A DNA stretch of 64,000 nt from contig JAKTNV010000006.1 of the NCBI GenBank assembly GCA_022747635.1, positions 69,561,090-69,625,089 of the forward strand, in the 5' to 3' direction. The DNA is from Hetaerina americana (lineage: Eukaryota; Arthropoda; Insecta; Odonata; Calopterygidae). A program made the position numbers and the translations under genes. Under the pieces are notes generated by a model that was not told where the DNA came from, searched no databases, and saw only the letters and a program-made list of their open reading frames with translations. Shown here piece after piece: positions 62,555 to 64,000 of the stretch. Positions within the stretch are counted from its first letter, which is position 1; every line of letters starts with the position of its first letter.

Positions 62555-62650
62555 AGGTAGTCCATGGGTAGCGAGTCCAACTGCGAAGGTTAAGACCACC
62601 TATTCGAGCCACAGGGGATTTCCGCCAATAGTTTCCAAATGTGGAAAATT
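62555..62650 (+). mobile_element. Possible SINE relic with a tRNA-like head
   Basis: gggtagcgagtccaac resembles a tRNA D-arm with A box, and ctattcgagccac about 25 bases on resembles a B box. No second copy and no clear body or tail were found, so this is tentative. Confidence 0.3.
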
Positions 62651-62929
62651 CAATTCCTGATTTTCCCAGAATGATGCGACGAGATGGGTAAACCCGATAT
62701 AAAAAATAAAACATAATGTTACAGATGTTATAACATATTAATATTATTGTATTAAAATATAACAAATATTGCAACATTTCAGTAAACCGAAGTGTTAGTT
62801 GAACAATTCTTGAGTAAGGAGGTGGAATCGAAGCGATCATTAATATATGCTCAAATGAAAAAACTCACAAAAAGACAACATGTAAGTTCATGTGAGTCCA
62901 ACACATAAAACTAAAGGAACCCTTTCATA

Positions 62930-63400
62930 AGGCTGCGCAAACAAGTCATCCGAGAGTGCAATAGGGAAATAGAAGAATGGATAAACTGCATATTAATCAG
63001 TGACAACATGCGAAATGCAGCAAGCGAAAATGCTCATTTGCTAATGAAAAGACAATTCGGTGAAAGAAACAAAAATCCCACAAAAGCTGAAATGCTAATG
63101 GCAATCTAATAAAAGATGAAGACACTGGGGAGAGATAAAATATATACATTTAGGTGTTCTATCCAAATCACTTAATTAAAAAAGACAGCAGAATGAAAAA
63201 AGTAGACTCACAGAGCACTGAAAAAACTAAGAAGCTAAACCAAAAGACCTGTGAGTAACTTGAAGATCAAGGCACCAGGAGTCGACCAAATAAAAAGAGA
63301 AAAAATTAAGGCACTCTGGTTCAAAGCAAAGGGCACACTCTTTGGAGCAATTAAATAGAGTTACAATAGTGAAAAACTAACAGAGGGCTCACATAAATGA
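62930..63400 (+). mobile_element. Non-LTR retrotransposon relic (RT N-terminal region)
   Basis: At 63257-63400 one frame reads KIKAPGVDQIKREKIKALWF, then a stop, then SYNSEKLTEGSH. This follows the conserved KAPGxDxIxxE..K.LW...L..LYN..L..G pattern at the start of LINE reverse transcriptases (R1- or I-like). Upstream, 62930-63108 reads LRKQVIRECNREIEEWI and later MKRQFGERNKNPTKAEML, plausible for the preceding linker. Shifts and stops show it is dead. The palm and active site were not found downstream. Confidence 0.5.
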
Positions 63401-63404
63401 GTGC

Positions 63405-64000
63405 ATAGAAAAAATACTTGTTTCGTTTTCATAGGTCAATCATTTTCATATAATTGGAACCAGATGAACAGTTATGTTATATTCGATTTTTTCTAATACC
63501 TAACACATTTGTGCAATCTGCGACCTGGAAAAACCCGTTTAGTTTGGTAGACTCCATGGGTTGCAGAGCAAGTCAATTAGTAAAAATATATTTTTATAAA
63601 TGAAGTAAATATTACTCAATTTTGTTCATAAATAACTTAAAATAGTTACTTCTGAACTTCAATAAATGTTTTACCGTCATTTGTACAGTGGGAATATTTT
63701 TGTTCCTCTCGACACTAATTAGATCGGAGCACAATGCCAAGAGTTAAAAATTGCTCGGAAAGCAGAGAAGGAGCAAAGCTGTTAGCCGTGAGCAGTCAAC
63801 ATCGCTTCACAGCGGGCCACGTGCAGAAAATGCAAACGTCTTCCTTGATAACCATGCGAAAACTTATTCGGACGTGGATCCGAAATGCTGAGAAGAGAGG
63901 AATCTCCGCGCGGAAGGGAAGGAAATGGTTTCAACATTTACTCCCACGAATTCCCAGGTCATGATTTGCATCAACACCTGCCGGATACACTTCCTTAAAA
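63405..64000. other. Non-coding stretch running to the window edge
   Basis: AT-rich to about 63700, then moderately GC-richer. The frame 63734-63964 (76 codons, starts MPRVKNCSESREG, Lys/Arg-rich) is unrecognised. It could be the edge of something beyond the window. Confidence 0.35.

Overview
The window reads as AT-rich, repeat-filled eukaryotic nuclear DNA, most likely from an arthropod and probably an insect. The basis is its mix of mariner transposons, RTE-type LINEs with an APE endonuclease, a GIY-YIG Penelope-like element (PLE), tRNA-derived SINEs, long (TA)n arrays, and the absence of any operon-like packing. The species cannot be named from this sequence. I find no convincing host protein-coding gene, rRNA or functional tRNA. 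The window looks intergenic or intronic, and nearly everything recognisable is mobile DNA.

Layout. 1-9.4 kb: an old LINE relic, a SINE, a truncated RTE copy beside a (TA)n array, a PLE-derived inverted fragment, a GC-rich block, another SINE and an RTE tail. 9.4-14.6 kb: no genes, one GC-rich block. 14.6-23 kb: a dense retroelement cluster with an old RTE relic, a SINE, a nearly full-length RTE copy on the minus strand, an internally deleted mariner with perfect inverted repeats, a SINE and an internally deleted RTE copy on the plus strand. 23-29.5 kb: AT-rich and silent apart from one odd GC-rich 180-bp block. 29.5-30.6 kb: a SINE, then an RTE fragment split by a 0.2-kb palindromic insertion. 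33.7-35 kb: a dead mariner with about 147-bp inverted repeats. 40.2-46 kb: a nested cluster of a PLE with about 330-bp inverted ends and an open 424-codon frame, a young 5'-truncated RTE copy, and a degenerate RTE 5' half. 49.4-51.2 kb: a decayed mariner and a LINE relic. 54.6-55.1 kb: a SINE split by a second palindromic insertion. 62.9-63.4 kb: another LINE relic.

The most interesting signal is the pair of short palindromic insertions at 29963-30165 and 54690-54895. Each has 79-bp arms, a shared 3' tail and a 12-14-bp target duplication. Both sites can be verified inside this window, because one copy sits in an RTE fragment and the other in a SINE whose uninterrupted relatives are also here. 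Each arm carries a hammerhead-ribozyme-like core. The same layout recurs in the PLE at 40-42 kb and in the fragment near 4.2 kb. I infer that these are non-autonomous, PLE-mobilised hairpin retroposons. The RTE copies also repeatedly abut (TA)n arrays, which suggests that (TA)n is either their target or their 3' tail.
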